Assembly (NCBI GenBank): GCA_003641695.1
Contig: QNBL01000161.1
Span: 1-6,510 of the forward strand
DNA: 6,510 bases
From: Spirochaetota bacterium
GTDB taxonomy: Bacteria > Spirochaetota > Spirochaetia > B11-G9
Reading direction: 5' to 3'
Shown: positions 5,839-6,510 of the stretch, piece after piece
How positions within the stretch are numbered: position 1 is the first letter of the stretch
How the letters are laid out: each line of letters opens with the position of its first letter
The notes under the pieces: model-generated
What the model saw: the letters and a program-made list of their open reading frames with translations, nothing else
The model's database searches: none
What the model was told of the DNA's origin: nothing
Translations under genes and position numbers: made by a program

Positions 5839-6033
5839 ATGACCGAAAATACTGCAGAAATCAAGAGCCGAATCGCCCATGTTGACACAACAAATGATAA
5901 TCTTACCGGTAGAGCCGGTTTAACCTTGGTATCAAGATATGCAAGAACAGCAGGAATACCCACATTGCTCAGTAGCAGGTTTTCTTTTATAAGAAAAAGC
6001 TTAAAAGGCACAAAGCTGGTAGTTAGATTTTGA
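5839..6033 (+). pseudogene. Transposase N-terminal fragment (DDE-type, insertion sequence remnant)
   Basis: The 64-codon open frame reads MTENTAEIKSRIAHVDTTND, then LTGRAGLTLVSRYARTAGIP and FSFIRKSLKGTK before diverging to LVVRF and a stop. The pattern LTGRAGL...L..RY....GI..L....F..IRKS.KG matches, from memory, the N-terminal part of IS4/IS1380-like DDE transposases common in spirochaetes and other anaerobes. Such proteins are several hundred residues long, so over 80% is missing, including all catalytic residues. ATG 5839 is chosen because the similarity starts shortly after it. An in-frame ATG at 5803 would add 12 residues of no clear kin. I find no terminal inverted repeats or target duplication. 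The fragment lies between the AAA+ pseudogene and selD and marks a past insertion followed by deletion. The exact IS family is uncertain. Confidence 0.65.
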
Positions 6034-6166
6034 ATTTATTAGATTATTCTGCATGGAACCGAACAATAAATCTCACTTTGATCCGGTATTCAAGCTATTT
6101 GCCTATTCAAGTTAACACTACAGAACTTTGAACTCCACACATCAATCTTTGGAAACCAAAACCATC
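6034..6166. other. Intergenic stretch between transposase fragment and selD promoter
   Basis: No supported gene is seen. A 20-codon open frame at 6053-6115 (MEPNNKSHFDPVFKLFAYSS) has no ribosome site and I do not recognise it. It may be a further scrap of the insertion element or chance. Confidence 0.3.
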
Positions 6167-6203
6167 TTGCTACATAAAAACAAAAATGCTATTACAATAG
6201 CAT
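6167..6203 (+). promoter_or_regulatory. selD promoter with a perfect palindrome over the -10 and start codon
   Basis: TTGCTA (6167-6172, 4 of 6) is followed after 17 bp by TATTAC (6190-6195, 4 of 6) carrying an extended TG (6187-6188), predicting transcription from about 6202, the A of the selD ATG. ATGCTATT (6186-6193) and AATAGCAT (6196-6203) form a perfect 8-bp palindrome with a 2-nt centre that covers the -10 and the first two bases of the ATG. An alternative -10, TACAAT at 6193-6198, would start transcription inside the gene and is less likely. The palindrome is a candidate operator. Confidence 0.45.
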
Positions 6204-6510
6204 GAAGAAACCGCTAAAGGATATCGGCAAAGTCAAACTGGCCGGTACAGGAGATATACGGCTTACCCAACTCAGCCATGGATCGGGCTGCGGATGCAAG
6301 CTTTCCCCTGATGAACTCGGATCAATACTCGCTCAGGCATTTCCTGAAGGGAAAGAGAGGGAAAACTATCCCAACCTGGTAATCGGGAATGAAACAAAGG
6401 ATGATGCAGCAGTTATAGATATGGGGACAGAGGAATTACTGGTATCCACCACCGACTTCTTTACCCCGATAGTGGATGATGCCTATCAATACGGCAGGAT
6501 TGCAGCGGTT
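6202..6510 (+). CDS. selD: Selenophosphate synthetase, N-terminal 103 residues (partial at window edge)
   Basis: SelD makes selenophosphate from selenide and ATP, the selenium donor for selenocysteine and selenouridine. Residues 19-36, IRLTQLSHGSGCGCKLSP, hold the glycine-rich active-site loop. The catalytic position is Cys30 (TGC) and Lys33 is the conserved lysine, matching Cys17 and Lys20 of E. coli SelD, so this is the Cys and not the selenocysteine (TGA) form. VIGNETKDDAAVIDMG and STTDFFTPIVDDAYQYGRIA are the family's metal/ATP-binding segments with Asp residues in DDAAV and TDFF. The protein has an 18-residue N-terminal extension (MKKPLKDIGKVKLAGTGD) over the E. coli start. ATG 6202 is the first in-frame start, and no later ATG precedes the active site. 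There is no Shine-Dalgarno. The gene runs off the right edge. Its presence implies that the organism uses selenium, though no tRNA-Sec, selA or selB is in the window. Confidence 0.97.
   Translation, partial: MKKPLKDIGKVKLAGTGDIRLTQLSHGSGCGCKLSPDELGSILAQAFPEGKERENYPNLVIGNETKDDAAVIDMGTEELLVSTTDFFTPIVDDAYQYGRIAAV

Noticed and set aside
6202..6510. Selenocysteine (UGA) at the SelD active site
   Set aside because: The codon at the catalytic position is TGC, so this is a Cys-type SelD.
1..6510. CRISPR array, riboswitch, rRNA or replication origin
   Set aside because: No regularly spaced repeats, no recognisable aptamer consensus, no rRNA-like stretch and no DnaA-box clusters were seen.

Overview
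This looks like chromosomal DNA of a spirochaete, probably free-living or host-associated Spirochaetaceae/Treponemataceae. The main clue is a class I (archaeal-type) lysyl-tRNA synthetase, which in bacteria is typical of spirochaetes and a few other groups. An HD-GYP c-di-GMP phosphodiesterase with a membrane sensor, RlpA and SelD fit this. The assignment rests on family knowledge, not on a search.

Layout. (1) 1-479, minus: 5' part of lysS (class I LysRS), divergent from rlpA (535-1158, plus), with overlapping back-to-back -10 boxes in the 55-bp gap. (2) ~1160-1791, plus: frameshifted remnant of a PAP2-like gene with RP, PSLHV and QHSVNC motifs. (3) 1833-1906: tRNA with CAT anticodon, most likely tRNA-Ile2, with a consensus -35 upstream and a strong intrinsic terminator at 1912-1952. 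(4) 2075-2514: broken AbiEi-type antitoxin gene with no visible AbiEii toxin, preceded by a perfect inverted repeat lying over its promoter. (5) 2515-2803: gene-poor stretch ending in the promoter of an intact HD-GYP gene (2804-4606). (6) 4624-5761: multiply frameshifted, internally deleted AAA+ ATPase gene, the second gene of the HD-GYP transcription unit. (7) 5839-6033: transposase N-terminal fragment. (8) 6202 to the end: 5' part of selD (Cys form), with a perfect palindrome over its -10 region and start codon.

The intact genes are housekeeping or signalling functions: Lys-tRNA charging, septal cell-wall cleavage, an isoleucine tRNA, c-di-GMP turnover and selenophosphate supply. They are interspersed with four broken loci (PAP2-like, AbiEi, AAA+, transposase), so the window reads as a decaying accessory stretch set among core genes. 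Several frameshifts lie at short homopolymers and could be sequencing errors. The missing AbiEi C-terminus, the internal AAA+ deletion and the truncated transposase cannot be explained that way.

I see no convincing new multi-gene system. The most interesting signals are regulatory. Four genes (lysS, abiEi remnant, HD-GYP, selD) have -10-like hexamers ending about 6-9 nt before the start codon and no Shine-Dalgarno, suggesting leaderless or near-leaderless mRNAs. There are also inverted repeats over the abiEi and selD promoters, and two unusually long perfect hairpins inside the HD-GYP gene.
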